Notes under the pieces: model-generated | Seen by the model: only the letters and a program-made list of their open reading frames with translations | What the model was told of the DNA's origin: nothing | The model's database searches: none | Position numbers and translations under genes: made by a program | Assembly (NCBI RefSeq): GCF_019331695.1 | Contig: NZ_JAHBBI010000008.1 | Coordinates: 1-64,000, forward strand | DNA length: 64,000 bases | Source of the DNA: Bifidobacterium pluvialisilvae | Lineage (GTDB): Bacteria; Actinomycetota; Actinomycetes; Actinomycetales; Bifidobacteriaceae | Reading direction: 5' to 3' | In this document: in pieces, positions 16,539 through 25,672 of the stretch | Layout: each line of letters begins with the position of its first letter | How positions within the stretch are numbered: the stretch's first letter is position 1

Positions 16539-17978
16539 TTACTTGTCGCCGGTCTTGGCGTCGGCCTCGTCGAGGAGCTTCTGGAACTCGGCGTCGGGGG
16601 CCGGGGCTCCGTTGACCTTCCATTCGGCCAGGTCGCTCATGATCTTCGGGAAGATCTTGTCGATGCGGTACATGGCCATGAGCACGATGCAGACCACGAA
16701 GAAGATGATCGGCAGCCACACGTAGATCATGTCGATGGCACCCATGGCGCCGGCGGACTGCACGGCCTTGGCGCCGTCGTAGCCGCCCGCGGCGAGCACC
16801 CAGCCGACCATGGCGGTTCCGATGCCCAGGCCGATCTTCTGGCCGAGCGAGCCGCCGGAGTAGAGCAGACCCTCAACGCGGATCTTGGTCTTCCAGTAGC
16901 CGTACTCGATGGTGTCGGGGAAGAACGCCCAGATGGAGCCGAGGATCGGGCCGTACACGATGCCCTTCACGACCTGGGTGAACACGATGAAGCTGTAGCT
17001 TTCCTTGGCGAACAGCGGCAGGAGGTAGGCGATGATCGAGACGACCAGGCAGAAGATGACGACCTTGGTCTTGCCGAACTTCGGGAACAGCTTGGTGCAG
17101 GCGAGGATGCCGACCATGGCGGGCAGCAGGTAGGCGAGGGTGAGCACGCCGACCGCGTCGGGCTGGTGCAGGTAGTACTTGGCGTAGTAGACGAGCGAGC
17201 CCTGGGTGAGGGAGTAGGCGACGTGGAAGAACGCGAGGAAGCCGAAGGCCATGAACCAGTACTTGTTCTTCAGCCAGGCCTTGACTTCGACCTTGAACGG
17301 GTACTGGCTCTTCTTCTTGGTGCCCTTGGCGATCTTCACACGCTCCTTCTGCGTGCCGAACACGACCCAGAACAGGAGGCAGGCGATGACGGAGAGCACG
17401 GCGTAGGCGAGCACCCAGCCCATCTGGCCGCCGCCGAAGGCGTTGACCAGCGGCATGGTGGCGTTGGTGATGATGAGGATGCCGCACTGGGCGAGGAACA
17501 TACGGGAGAGGTTGAGCTTCTCGCGCTGGCCCTGATCCTGCGTGACCAGCGAGTTCAGCGTGCCATACGGGATGGCCATCGACGAGAACGCGATCATGAG
17601 GAGGTTGTAGGAGATGAAGATGTAGATGATCTTCACGGTGTCGGAGGCGTTCTGCGGCACGGCGAACAGCGTGACGGTGAGGATGCCGAACGGGATGGCG
17701 CCGAACAGCAGCCACGGACGGGCCTTGCCCCAGCGGGAGTGGGTCTTGTCGACGAGTGTGCCGACGCAGACGTCGATGATGCCGTCGAACGAACGCGAGA
17801 TCAGCATCAGCGTGCCGACCGCGGCGGCGGAGATGCCGACGATGTCGGTGTAGAAGTAGACCACGAACATGCCCAGTGAGCCGAACGTGAAGTTGATGGC
17901 CATATCGCCGAAGCCGTAGGCGACATAGTCTTTGAGTCCCAGTTTCTCCTTGAAGCTGGTGGTAATGGCGCTGCTCAT
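16539..17978 (-). CDS. sugar:cation symporter, GPH (MelB/LacS) family
   Basis: The 479-residue protein has about 12 membrane helices. The family motif FDGIIDVCVGTLVDKTHSRW lies after helix 2, and PYGTLNSLVTQD lies between helices 4 and 5. No C-terminal IIA domain is present, so it is the short form. The sugar is not predictable. The start at 17978 (MSSAITT) follows AGAGGAAG; the frame runs 12 codons further, but those cover a LacI-type operator at 18000-18013, so they are taken as non-coding. The gene is monocistronic. A paralogous but divergent transporter is at 43291-44742. Confidence 0.88.
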   Translation of the reverse strand: MSSAITTSFKEKLGLKDYVAYGFGDMAINFTFGSLGMFVVYFYTDIVGISAAAVGTLMLISRSFDGIIDVCVGTLVDKTHSRWGKARPWLLFGAIPFGILTVTLFAVPQNASDTVKIIYIFISYNLLMIAFSSMAIPYGTLNSLVTQDQGQREKLNLSRMFLAQCGILIITNATMPLVNAFGGGQMGWVLAYAVLSVIACLLFWVVFGTQKERVKIAKGTKKKSQYPFKVEVKAWLKNKYWFMAFGFLAFFHVAYSLTQGSLVYYAKYYLHQPDAVGVLTLAYLLPAMVGILACTKLFPKFGKTKVVIFCLVVSIIAYLLPLFAKESYSFIVFTQVVKGIVYGPILGSIWAFFPDTIEYGYWKTKIRVEGLLYSGGSLGQKIGLGIGTAMVGWVLAAGGYDGAKAVQSAGAMGAIDMIYVWLPIIFFVVCIVLMAMYRIDKIFPKIMSDLAEWKVNGAPAPDAEFQKLLDEADAKTGDK

Positions 17979-17999
17979 TACTTCCTCTTTCCCGTAAAA

Positions 18000-18013
18000 T
18001 GAAATCGCTTTCA
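18000..18013. promoter_or_regulatory. LacI-family operator-like palindrome before the GPH gene
   Basis: TGAAATCGCTTTCA has a CG-centred, near-symmetric layout typical of LacI-family sites. It lies 22 bases before the transporter start. A second loosely similar word, gtgaacgctaacgcaa, is at 18079-18094. Otherwise 18014-18298 shows no gene. Confidence 0.5.
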
Positions 18014-18298
18014 CATAAAGGCCGACACATCATGGCACACAACAGAACAACGGAATTCCTTGCGTGCGCAACCCTTGTGTGAACGCTAACGCAAGCAATC
18101 ATGATAGAGAGATGAGAAAACGGTGTCAATACCGAAAGATAACAAAAATCCGATGTGATGGAGTCGCGAAACCCGGTGGCATGCGGGCGGACGGCGTCTG
18201 ATATGAAGACGACAAATGCCTTGTAATTGTTGGGGTTGAAGGGATTCGACGCCAGGCGGGGGACGTTACGTTGTGTGGTGATTACGCAATGATGCGTT

Positions 18299-18343
18299 GA
18301 TAACAACGACGAAAACCGTTACGGTTTCGCAATCGTTGTTATC
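18299..18343. terminator. 45-bp palindrome between the GPH and cutinase-like genes
   Basis: GATAACAACGA at the left is the complement of TCGTTGTTATC at the right, and ACCGTTACGGT pairs within the centre. It lies about 100 bases before the cutinase-like gene. It may be a terminator of unseen transcription or a regulatory hairpin. Confidence 0.45.
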
Positions 18344-18446
18344 GGATTGTTGCCGTTTGGTGAGGGGCTGATCGGCTGCGTGCGGCCTGCGTGGGACGGA
18401 AGGTGTTGGGGTGATATAAATGGGGAACGCGAAAAAGGAGTGTGCG

Positions 18447-19322
18447 ATGGGAAGGAATCCGCGGATCGTGCGTGCGCTGCACAACATGATGGTGATGTTC
18501 GCCGCCATCGCGATTCTGGTGGCGATGACGACGTTGGGGGCGTGCGGTTCGGCGGGCGTCGATGGGAGCGGGTCCGCGTCGGCGTCCACGGGTGCGTCGG
18601 CGTCCGGCGGCGGTGCCGCGTCGGACGCGTCCGGCTCCTCGCCAAGCAGCTCGTCGTCGGCCTCCCCGACGTCGTCGCATCGCGATTGGGGTAGGTCGGG
18701 GTGTTCCGGTCAGGATGTGCGCGTGGTCATGGCGCGCGGCACGAACGAGAACGCGAACGACGGCCTGCTCAATCCCGTCGCCAAGCAGATCGCGGCCGCG
18801 TTCGCCGGCCGGGTGCAGGTCACGTCGTTGGATTATCCGGCCACGTTCGATGTGGACAGCGTGGACGCCGGCGTTGGACGGCTGGTGGCGATGCTCAATG
18901 GGCAGGCGCAGCAGTGCCCGCGGCAGAGGACCGTGCTGCTCGGGTTCTCGCAGGGTGCGGTCGTGGTCGGCGACGCGATGTCCGCGCCGAAGCGGCGGCT
19001 GGACGTCAGCGGCAATCAGGACGTACTCACCGGTGCGGCCGGGCGTAATATCGTGGCCGCGGTGATGTACGGCGACCCGCGGTTCAACGGCAAGGCGGCG
19101 TACAATCGCGGCACGTTCGACAAGGCGACGAACGGGTCGCTTTCGCCGCGCGACCCGGACGCATTGAAGGCGTACGAAAGCCGGATCGTGGATTTTTGCG
19201 CCGGCGACGACCTGGTGTGTCAGACCAGCGGCGAGCAGGAAGGGCATCGCAGCTACTTCTCCGACGGTTCGCAGGGCGAAGGCGCCGACTTTGCAATCGC
19301 CAAGCTGAAAGCCGCGCTCTGA
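18447..19322 (+). CDS. cutinase-like esterase lipoprotein
   Basis: The 291-residue protein starts with a signal peptide ending in the lipobox LGAC (Cys about residue 33), followed by a Ser/Ala-rich linker (to about 80) and a cutinase-type alpha/beta hydrolase domain. The nucleophile lies in GFSQG. The Asp is in the DFCAGDDLVC disulfide segment and the His in EGHRSYFSDG, the usual cutinase order. The protein should be an extracellular lipid-anchored esterase; the natural substrate is unknown. The start at 18447 follows AAGGAG by 6 bases, while the ATG at 18420 has no ribosome site. Confidence 0.86.
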   Translation: MGRNPRIVRALHNMMVMFAAIAILVAMTTLGACGSAGVDGSGSASASTGASASGGGAASDASGSSPSSSSSASPTSSHRDWGRSGCSGQDVRVVMARGTNENANDGLLNPVAKQIAAAFAGRVQVTSLDYPATFDVDSVDAGVGRLVAMLNGQAQQCPRQRTVLLGFSQGAVVVGDAMSAPKRRLDVSGNQDVLTGAAGRNIVAAVMYGDPRFNGKAAYNRGTFDKATNGSLSPRDPDALKAYESRIVDFCAGDDLVCQTSGEQEGHRSYFSDGSQGEGADFAIAKLKAAL

Positions 19323-19480
19323 TGCCGGCCTGAACGGACGCCGACCTGAACGAAAAGGGTCGTATTTCGCGGCTGGAGAAATACCTGACGAATATATGCC
19401 AAAATGATTGACCGGGGGTTGTCGGAGAGTAAAACCCCCAATAGTCATGGGTTCGCAGCGTGCCGCGCTTCATCGGGTTG

Positions 19481-19575
19481 CTGGGGGTGAACATGGGCTA
19501 AACGTCCGATGAACATCGAAAATATAACAATTCCTGACAAATGGGGGTAAATTCTTTCTGGTGGGGGTACATTCT
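19481..19575. promoter_or_regulatory. three direct TGGGGGT repeats upstream of the HTH gene
   Basis: Words starting tgggggtgaacat (19482), tgggggtaaattct (19542) and tgggggtacattct (19562) share one orientation, with spacings of 60 and exactly 20 bases. A complementary tgggggtt is on the minus strand at 19433-19440, inside a small hairpin. The helical phasing suggests a multi-copy protein binding site before the gene at 19669. Confidence 0.5.
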
Positions 19576-19668
19576 CTACAACGGATTGTTATCGATGGAA
19601 AAACGGACGTCAATTGGCGGCGGCCGACGGGAATGACCTCGCCGGCGGTAATGCGTGAAGGGGACGAA

Positions 19669-20268
19669 ATGGCTTCAATGCCGGAATTAAGCGATGGGAA
19701 GGCCGTATACCTGAGATCGTTGCGTGCGGTCAAGAAAGTGTCGAGCAACCGTATCCGCTATACCGAGGAATTCAAGAACCGATGCATGGAACGGTATTTC
19801 CATGGCGAATCCCCCGCCGTGATCTTCCGGGAGGCTGGACTGGACTCCTCGATCATCGGATACAAGCGAATCGAACGATGCATAGCACGGTGGAAGAAGG
19901 AAGGATACGGCCTATCTCCGGACGACGCCGAAGCCGATGATGGCGATGCCGATGGGGGAGGGGCGGGATTCGCCGCCTCCACCGGGCACGGGACCGGCGG
20001 TGCGGAGGCAGGAAGCCGGCGTTCGTCCGGTCGAGCCCGCAAGGCGAAGTCGTCCCACGCTGAGGACATCTCCAAGCCGGGTGTGGGCGATGACGCGGAT
20101 GACACGGTTCGGAATGAGGATGCGTTTGACGCATTGATTGCGCGGCAGGTGCAGCGCATCGACGAAATCGAGCAGGAGCTGCGGCATCTGCGGGCCACGT
20201 TCCATGAGCTTGAAACGCGCTCCGGAGAGGATGACGGCATCGACGGCCGGCCCAACCCCTCTGATTGA
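19669..20268 (+). CDS. small helix-turn-helix protein with coiled-coil tail, function unknown
   Basis: The 199-residue protein has an N-terminal helix-turn-helix of the transposase-OrfA/HTH_28 type: RYTEEFKNRCMERYFHGES and a following GLDSSIIGYKRIERCIARW recognition-type helix (residues about 30-80). An acidic, Gly-rich linker follows, then a C-terminal coiled-coil (DEIEQELRHLRATFHELE). No transposase catalytic gene is adjacent, so it is more likely a domesticated regulator. GAAGGGG precedes the ATG at 19669. It lies 57 bases upstream of the first zinc-ribbon gene, which suggests an operon, and it may bind the direct repeats at 19481-19575. Confidence 0.72.
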   Translation: MASMPELSDGKAVYLRSLRAVKKVSSNRIRYTEEFKNRCMERYFHGESPAVIFREAGLDSSIIGYKRIERCIARWKKEGYGLSPDDAEADDGDADGGGAGFAASTGHGTGGAEAGSRRSSGRARKAKSSHAEDISKPGVGDDADDTVRNEDAFDALIARQVQRIDEIEQELRHLRATFHELETRSGEDDGIDGRPNPSD

Positions 20269-20325
20269 CGCGGTACATCCGGGGGAATTATGCTGGGAGG
20301 CAACGGCGGAGGAGAGGGGCTGGGC

Positions 20326-22695
20326 ATGTTCTGCGACAACTGCGGCGCGAAGATCAACGAGGGGGAGCGGTTCTGCGGGCAATGCGGCCAGCCGGTGCCG
20401 GCCGAGGGAACATCGTTCCCCGGAGCTGACGGCGCGGCAGGTGCCGCGTCCCCGACGCCGGTGCCGTCCGGCCCGTTGTCGGTGCCGCTTCCCGTCGGCG
20501 TCCCGTCCGACGTGCCAGCCGCAACCTCGTCTGCGACCTCGTCCGTGGCCGCAACGGCTGCCGTCCCGGTCAACCGCCGTCGCAGACTCATCGTCGTGGT
20601 CGCGGCGGTCGTCGCGGCCGTTGTGGTACTCGTATCCGGTCTGTTCATCACGCATAGCGCCGGCATGTGGGGCGACCGCACCCTGCCGGCGGCCAACGAA
20701 CTGCAATCTGCCTCCAAAGGCGAGAAACTCACGGCGAACATCGTCGCCGACAAACTCAAAAGCCGCGGCATCACTACGAAAATCAACAAAATCTACTCCG
20801 GCCGTGATGTCGGCGCATTCACCGGATACGACGGCGTGAAGGCCGGCGACACCATCCGACCCGGCCAGACCGTCACCATCAACGAATCGATGGGGCCGGG
20901 CGTTCCCAAAGGCACGACCGGACGCAAGGCCGCCGACATCGTCACCCTGCTCAAATCCATGAACGTGCCCGTCACGTTCCGGCGGATGCCGGTCACGGAC
21001 ACGACGAAATACCCTGAAGGCACGGTTCTTGCCACGTCGCCGGCCGACGGCGCGCCGGTGGCGAGCAAGACCGACGGCATCCAGGTCGGCGTGGCCGCAA
21101 AGGCCGGCGACGACGTCAGCGTCGGATACGACATGGTCGGCATGGACAAGGACCAGGCCAAGAAAAAGCTGGAATCCGAAGGCTACGTCGTCTTCCTGCA
21201 GCCCGTGTTCTCGTCGAAGCAATATCTCGGCAAGGTCGTCGACTCGAGTCCTGCCCCCGGTATGTCACGCATCGCCGGGGCCACGGTCACGCTGGACTAC
21301 GGCGTCGACGCCAGCAAAAAGAACGAAGTACTCGGCGACACCCTCTCCGACGACAGACGGACGGCGATGACCAACACCCTCGCGTTGGCCGGCAAATACT
21401 GCACCGACGGCGGCGATTGCGTGACGTTGAAGCCCGACGCCACCGACAGCAAGCCGTACACGCTGCGGCTCGCCGACCAGCCGGCGTCCGGCGGATACAG
21501 CAATTCCAGCGGCGGCTTCTATTCCAAGGTCTGGGATGGTCTGTCACTGTGCGCATACTCGCAGGACTCGTCGGGATGCGTACCCAACCCCGGCGGTGCA
21601 TCCGACTACATGAAGGACTTCCTCATCGAAGGCGACACCGGCGCCATGGAGCTGTTCGCCGGGTTCGGCCTGCCCCGCTGTGGAAGCAACGCATTCGTCG
21701 GCGATGGTCCCGTGACCTGCCGCGACGGGCAGATCGAGACCATCTCGGGGAGCGGCTCCGTCGATCTGAGCGAACTGAAATACGAGCCCCGGGAATTCTT
21801 CGTCGTCATGCCGGTGGGTGCCGATCTGGACGCGTTGAAAAAGCAAGGATACTTTGGCCAATCGTCCAGCTACCAGCCCGACTCCAGCCGCGTGTATCTG
21901 ATTCGTCGGGATAATTCCCGGTATTCGTCGATGGCGGCGTACGACGGCATGACCGCGAACACCAATCCGTTCGTGCCGGGGCCGGACATGGCGAAGTTCC
22001 AGGAGGCGCCCAATGCGAAGAACGTGTACTACCTCGTCGACGGCGCGTTCGCGAACGTGAATTGGGATTCGTTGCAGACCATGAGCGTGGCGCCGAGCAA
22101 GACTGCCGCGTCCGGTGGGGATGCGTCGGACGGGGGCGCGTCCGGTGGAGATGCGAAGTCCGGTGGGGCGGCGTCGAAATCGGCCGGCGGTGATTCCGCG
22201 GATGCTGCGTCGAAGCAGGCGTTCGCCACGTTGGCCGGAAACTACACGTTTGCAGCCAGCGGCGACGGCAGCGTCATGGACTACATGACCGTGAAATCCG
22301 ACGGATCATTCAGCGGGTTCCAAAGCACCGCCAACGCCAACAGGCCGGATTTGTCCAACGCGACCGCGCCGCGCATCCACGTCGGGTTCAGCGGCAGATT
22401 CGAATCGGCGACCAAGAACGCCGACGGATCGTATACGTTGCAGTGCAAGGCCGATTCGTTCACCACGGAAGGTGACCGGTCGAAACTCGGCTTCCAGCAT
22501 TGCGACAAGTTCGGCGCGTACCCGGCCGGGTCGGCGATAAGCGTGCTCGGCAGTCAAGGCGAGAACTACAGGCTGATTCACGGGTATGCGGATTCGGATC
22601 CGCTGAAATACTGGACGATCGTCAATCAGAACGGCGGCGAGAATGACTACGGCGTCTACGAGCGCGATCCCGAAGCGTGGGGATACCGGCGGTAG
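20326..22695 (+). CDS. zinc-ribbon membrane protein with PASTA-like repeats, copy 1
   Basis: The 789-residue protein begins with a zinc ribbon, MFCDNCGAKI to CGQCGQP, with two CxxC pairs. A Pro/Ala/Ser linker and one transmembrane helix (about 85-112) lead to a large extracytoplasmic part. The external region shows three PASTA-like units (about 115-340) with GVxxGDxIxxGQTVTI and KTDGIQVGV patterns, a middle domain with paired cysteines, a Ser/Gly/Ala linker (about 595-630) and a C-terminal domain opening FATLAGNYTFAASGDGS. The start is set by alignment with the paralogue at 23134. The topology suggests cell-surface sensing or envelope binding; no enzyme motif is visible. Confidence 0.8.
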   Translation: MFCDNCGAKINEGERFCGQCGQPVPAEGTSFPGADGAAGAASPTPVPSGPLSVPLPVGVPSDVPAATSSATSSVAATAAVPVNRRRRLIVVVAAVVAAVVVLVSGLFITHSAGMWGDRTLPAANELQSASKGEKLTANIVADKLKSRGITTKINKIYSGRDVGAFTGYDGVKAGDTIRPGQTVTINESMGPGVPKGTTGRKAADIVTLLKSMNVPVTFRRMPVTDTTKYPEGTVLATSPADGAPVASKTDGIQVGVAAKAGDDVSVGYDMVGMDKDQAKKKLESEGYVVFLQPVFSSKQYLGKVVDSSPAPGMSRIAGATVTLDYGVDASKKNEVLGDTLSDDRRTAMTNTLALAGKYCTDGGDCVTLKPDATDSKPYTLRLADQPASGGYSNSSGGFYSKVWDGLSLCAYSQDSSGCVPNPGGASDYMKDFLIEGDTGAMELFAGFGLPRCGSNAFVGDGPVTCRDGQIETISGSGSVDLSELKYEPREFFVVMPVGADLDALKKQGYFGQSSSYQPDSSRVYLIRRDNSRYSSMAAYDGMTANTNPFVPGPDMAKFQEAPNAKNVYYLVDGAFANVNWDSLQTMSVAPSKTAASGGDASDGGASGGDAKSGGAASKSAGGDSADAASKQAFATLAGNYTFAASGDGSVMDYMTVKSDGSFSGFQSTANANRPDLSNATAPRIHVGFSGRFESATKNADGSYTLQCKADSFTTEGDRSKLGFQHCDKFGAYPAGSAISVLGSQGENYRLIHGYADSDPLKYWTIVNQNGGENDYGVYERDPEAWGYRR

Positions 22696-22767
22696 CTGCT
22701 GTGCGTGACAGGGCGCAGGGTGCGTGACGAGGCGCGGGGTGAGTGGGTGACGGATACCTTTTTCACC

Positions 22768-22885
22768 TGTCATCCTGAGCGGCGGGCGTAGTCCGGAGTC
22801 GAAGGATCTTATGTCGCGAACAAGATCCTTCGACTCGCTACGCTCGCTCAGGATGACAAAAGGGGAAGCCGCTCGCTCAGGATGG
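22768..22885. repeat. family A repeat between the zinc-ribbon genes
   Basis: tgtcatcctgagcggcg and gtcgaaggatctt face gatccttcgactcg and gctcaggatgac. A second element at 22975-23030 has family H words (ccctctgacgagggggctcccg followed by gaagccgggtgggggag). Together they fill the 438-base gap before copy 2. Confidence 0.75.
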
Positions 22886-23133
22886 CGAAAGAGGGGAAGT
22901 TCGCTTGGGGTGACGGTTCGGCAACCGCGGGTGACGGACCATCCCCAGTCCGGCTGACGGCGGCCATGCCTTGGCCCCCTCTGACGAGGGGGCTCCCGGC
23001 GAAGCCGGGTGGGGGAGAGATGACACCTTCCCACACGGCCTGCGTGAGACGGCCTCCGGCGGCTGAGGTGGGGTGGATGTGGGTCAACAGGGCTAGACTG
23101 GGTGAAGCGAATGCGAGCGGAGGGGAGCGGACC

Positions 23134-25485
23134 ATGTTCTGTATGAATTGCGGCGCCAGGAACGATGCAAGCGCGCGGTTCTGCGCCAAGTGCGGCAAGC
23201 CGTTGGATGATTTCGAACCGACGGCGGCCGCACCGGATGCCTCCGGCGGAGCGGACCTCGACGATGACGACGACGCCACCGTACTCTCCCGGGTGCCGCA
23301 TACGCAGCCGGAACAGCCGGGAACCGCAGCGGAACGCAACGGGGCCGGCGAGACCGATGCGCCCATGCCACAGCCGGCGGTCGCCACCGCCCAAACCGCC
23401 GTCGCCCAGCAGCCCACCGCCACCGCACAGCCTGCCACCGCACAGGAGAAGCTCACCAAAAAACAGATCATCCTCACCATCGCGGCGGTCGTCGCCATCG
23501 CGCTCATCGCCACCGGCGGCATGTTCCTCACCCACCGCGCCGGACTCTGGGGTGCCAAGACCATCCCCGACGTCAGCGCCATCAAACCCGCCGACGGCAA
23601 GAAGCTCACCGCCAACATCGTCGCCCAACAACTCAACGACCAAGGCATCACCACCGAAGTCAAGAAAGTCTACTCCGGCAAGGACGTCGGCACGTTCGCC
23701 GGCCTCGACGGCGTGAAGACGGGCGACCGCATCAGCGCCGGCCAGACCGTCACCGTCAACGAATCCATGGGGCCGGGCGTGCCGCAGGGCACCGTCGGCA
23801 AGACCGCCACCGACATCGTCGCCACGCTCAAAACCATGGACGTGCCCGTGCGATACAAGCAGGTCGTCGTCAACGACACCACGAAAACCAAGCCCGGCAC
23901 CGTCATCGCCACCTATCCCAACGACGGCGCGCCCGTCGTCGACACCAAAACCGGCATCAGCGTAGGCGTCGCCACCAAAGGCGACGGCATCGGATACGAC
24001 ATCATCGGAACCGACAAAAACCAGGCGAAATCAACACTGGAGTCCAAAGGATATTCGGTGACATTACAGCCGAAATTCTCATCCAAACAATACGTCGGCA
24101 AAATCGCCGGCTCCAATCCGGCACCCGGAACGCCACTCGAATCCGGCGACAGCGTGACCCTCTACTACGGCATCGACGCCAGCCAGACCACAACCGTGTT
24201 CACCAAAACCATGGACGGGCAAAAAGTCATGGCCAACCCCGGCGACTTCATGACCGGCACCTACTGCAAGAGCGACAACACCACCTGCATCACGCTCGAC
24301 ATGGAGAAACTCAACAGCGGCAGCGAATACAGCTACCTCTTCAACGCCGCCGACAACGACGGCCAGTCCCGCATGCTCACCGCATCACGCAGCTACCAAA
24401 GCTACGGCATGCCACCCAGCGACAGCTCCAACGCCGGACTGCTCATCAACGGCAAAACCGGCACCTTCGAACTCTTCCCGCTCTCCTCCGTCATGGGCGA
24501 CCTCTACTGCGGCAGCGAACCCATGGGCGACAGCCCCGGCGTCTCATGCGTCAACGGCACCAAGGTCACCGGCTCGACCAGCCCGTCATCCGGACTCGTG
24601 CGCCGCATGGACGCCTTCTACCTCTACTTCCCCGTAGGCGCCGACGTCAACGCCGTGGAATCATCCGGATACTTCGACGCCGACGCGCTCGCCAAGGCCA
24701 GGAAGCAGAAGGCCGTCGACACCAGCCGGCCGTTCATCGTCGTGCGCGACAAGTCGCTCTACGACAAGTCCGAAACCGAGATTAGCAACGCCAGCCAATC
24801 CGACCCCAACCCGTTCATGCCCGCCGACCCGAACGCCGGGAAAACCGCCAAGACCGTGAAGATGAAGCCCGCGCCATCCGACGGAACCGTGTACTACCTC
24901 AGCGAAGGCGGCGACACCATCGACTGGGATTCTCTGACCGACGCCGACGTCAAAGGCGCGGGCGATTCGACGGGCTCCACGTCCGATTCCTCCGGCGCCG
25001 ACGCGGCGTCGAAGAAGATCTTCGCCGAACTCGCCGGCTCCGAATACACGTTCGCCGCCTCCGGCGACGGCAGCCTGTACTCCCTCATGACGTTGAAATC
25101 CGACGGCACGTTCAGCGGCACTACCTACGCCGCCGACCTCAGCGACTCCAAGTACTCCGTCGCCACGGCGCCACGCAAGGAACTGAAGTTCAGCGGACGG
25201 TTCTCCTCGGCGGCAAAGGGCAGCGGCGGCACCTACACGCTGCAATGCGACGCCGGCGCGCTCAAGACCGTGGACGGCACCCACGCCATCCAAGCCGGAT
25301 TCGACCCCTGCGGCAAATTCACCGCCTACCCGGCCGGCACGTCGTACGACACCTTCGGCACCGGCGTCCAATCGGTGCTGCTCAACCGCGGCGAATCCGA
25401 AAGCGGACCGAAGGACTGGATAATCGTCAACCAGGGCATCGCCGACGACTCCATCCCCGGCACCTACGAGCGCACCAAGAAGTGA
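23134..25485 (+). CDS. zinc-ribbon membrane protein with PASTA-like repeats, copy 2
   Basis: The 783-residue protein repeats the whole plan of its upstream neighbour: zinc ribbon MFCMNCGARN to CAKCGKP, an acidic/Ala-rich linker, a transmembrane helix (about 110-135), PASTA-like units and a C-terminal FAELAGSEYTFAASGDGSLY domain. Near-identical phrases (PGVPxGTxGKxATDIVxxLK, FSSKQYVGKI) show it arose by tandem duplication and has diverged. The start at 23134 follows GGAGGGGAG and matches the ribbon of the paralogue; the longer open frame to 22882 runs through repeat sequence and is rejected. Function unknown. Confidence 0.8.
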   Translation: MFCMNCGARNDASARFCAKCGKPLDDFEPTAAAPDASGGADLDDDDDATVLSRVPHTQPEQPGTAAERNGAGETDAPMPQPAVATAQTAVAQQPTATAQPATAQEKLTKKQIILTIAAVVAIALIATGGMFLTHRAGLWGAKTIPDVSAIKPADGKKLTANIVAQQLNDQGITTEVKKVYSGKDVGTFAGLDGVKTGDRISAGQTVTVNESMGPGVPQGTVGKTATDIVATLKTMDVPVRYKQVVVNDTTKTKPGTVIATYPNDGAPVVDTKTGISVGVATKGDGIGYDIIGTDKNQAKSTLESKGYSVTLQPKFSSKQYVGKIAGSNPAPGTPLESGDSVTLYYGIDASQTTTVFTKTMDGQKVMANPGDFMTGTYCKSDNTTCITLDMEKLNSGSEYSYLFNAADNDGQSRMLTASRSYQSYGMPPSDSSNAGLLINGKTGTFELFPLSSVMGDLYCGSEPMGDSPGVSCVNGTKVTGSTSPSSGLVRRMDAFYLYFPVGADVNAVESSGYFDADALAKARKQKAVDTSRPFIVVRDKSLYDKSETEISNASQSDPNPFMPADPNAGKTAKTVKMKPAPSDGTVYYLSEGGDTIDWDSLTDADVKGAGDSTGSTSDSSGADAASKKIFAELAGSEYTFAASGDGSLYSLMTLKSDGTFSGTTYAADLSDSKYSVATAPRKELKFSGRFSSAAKGSGGTYTLQCDAGALKTVDGTHAIQAGFDPCGKFTAYPAGTSYDTFGTGVQSVLLNRGESESGPKDWIIVNQGIADDSIPGTYERTKK

Positions 25486-25672
25486 CGCGACCGAGAAGTG
25501 CCGCATCGGGAGGCAATGCCCGGGGCATGCGGTTTCGCGTCCGCATGTCCCGAGAATTGTGTTGTTGTTATGCCATTGTTATTCCATATTCATGCCTATG
25601 AAGGGAATCCTGACTATAACTAAGACAAGTGAGTTTTACGAAAGGCATTGTAGCCGAACGATGGAGGACGCG

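Noticed and set aside
19669-20268. Insertion-sequence OrfA
   Set aside because: The helix-turn-helix resembles transposase OrfA, but there is no catalytic OrfB, terminal inverted repeat or target duplication nearby, and the gene has a unique linker and coiled-coil tail.
22882-23133. N-terminal extension of zinc-ribbon protein 2
   Set aside because: The extra 84 codons run through family A and H repeats; the paralogue and the GGAGGGGAG site both place the start at 23134.
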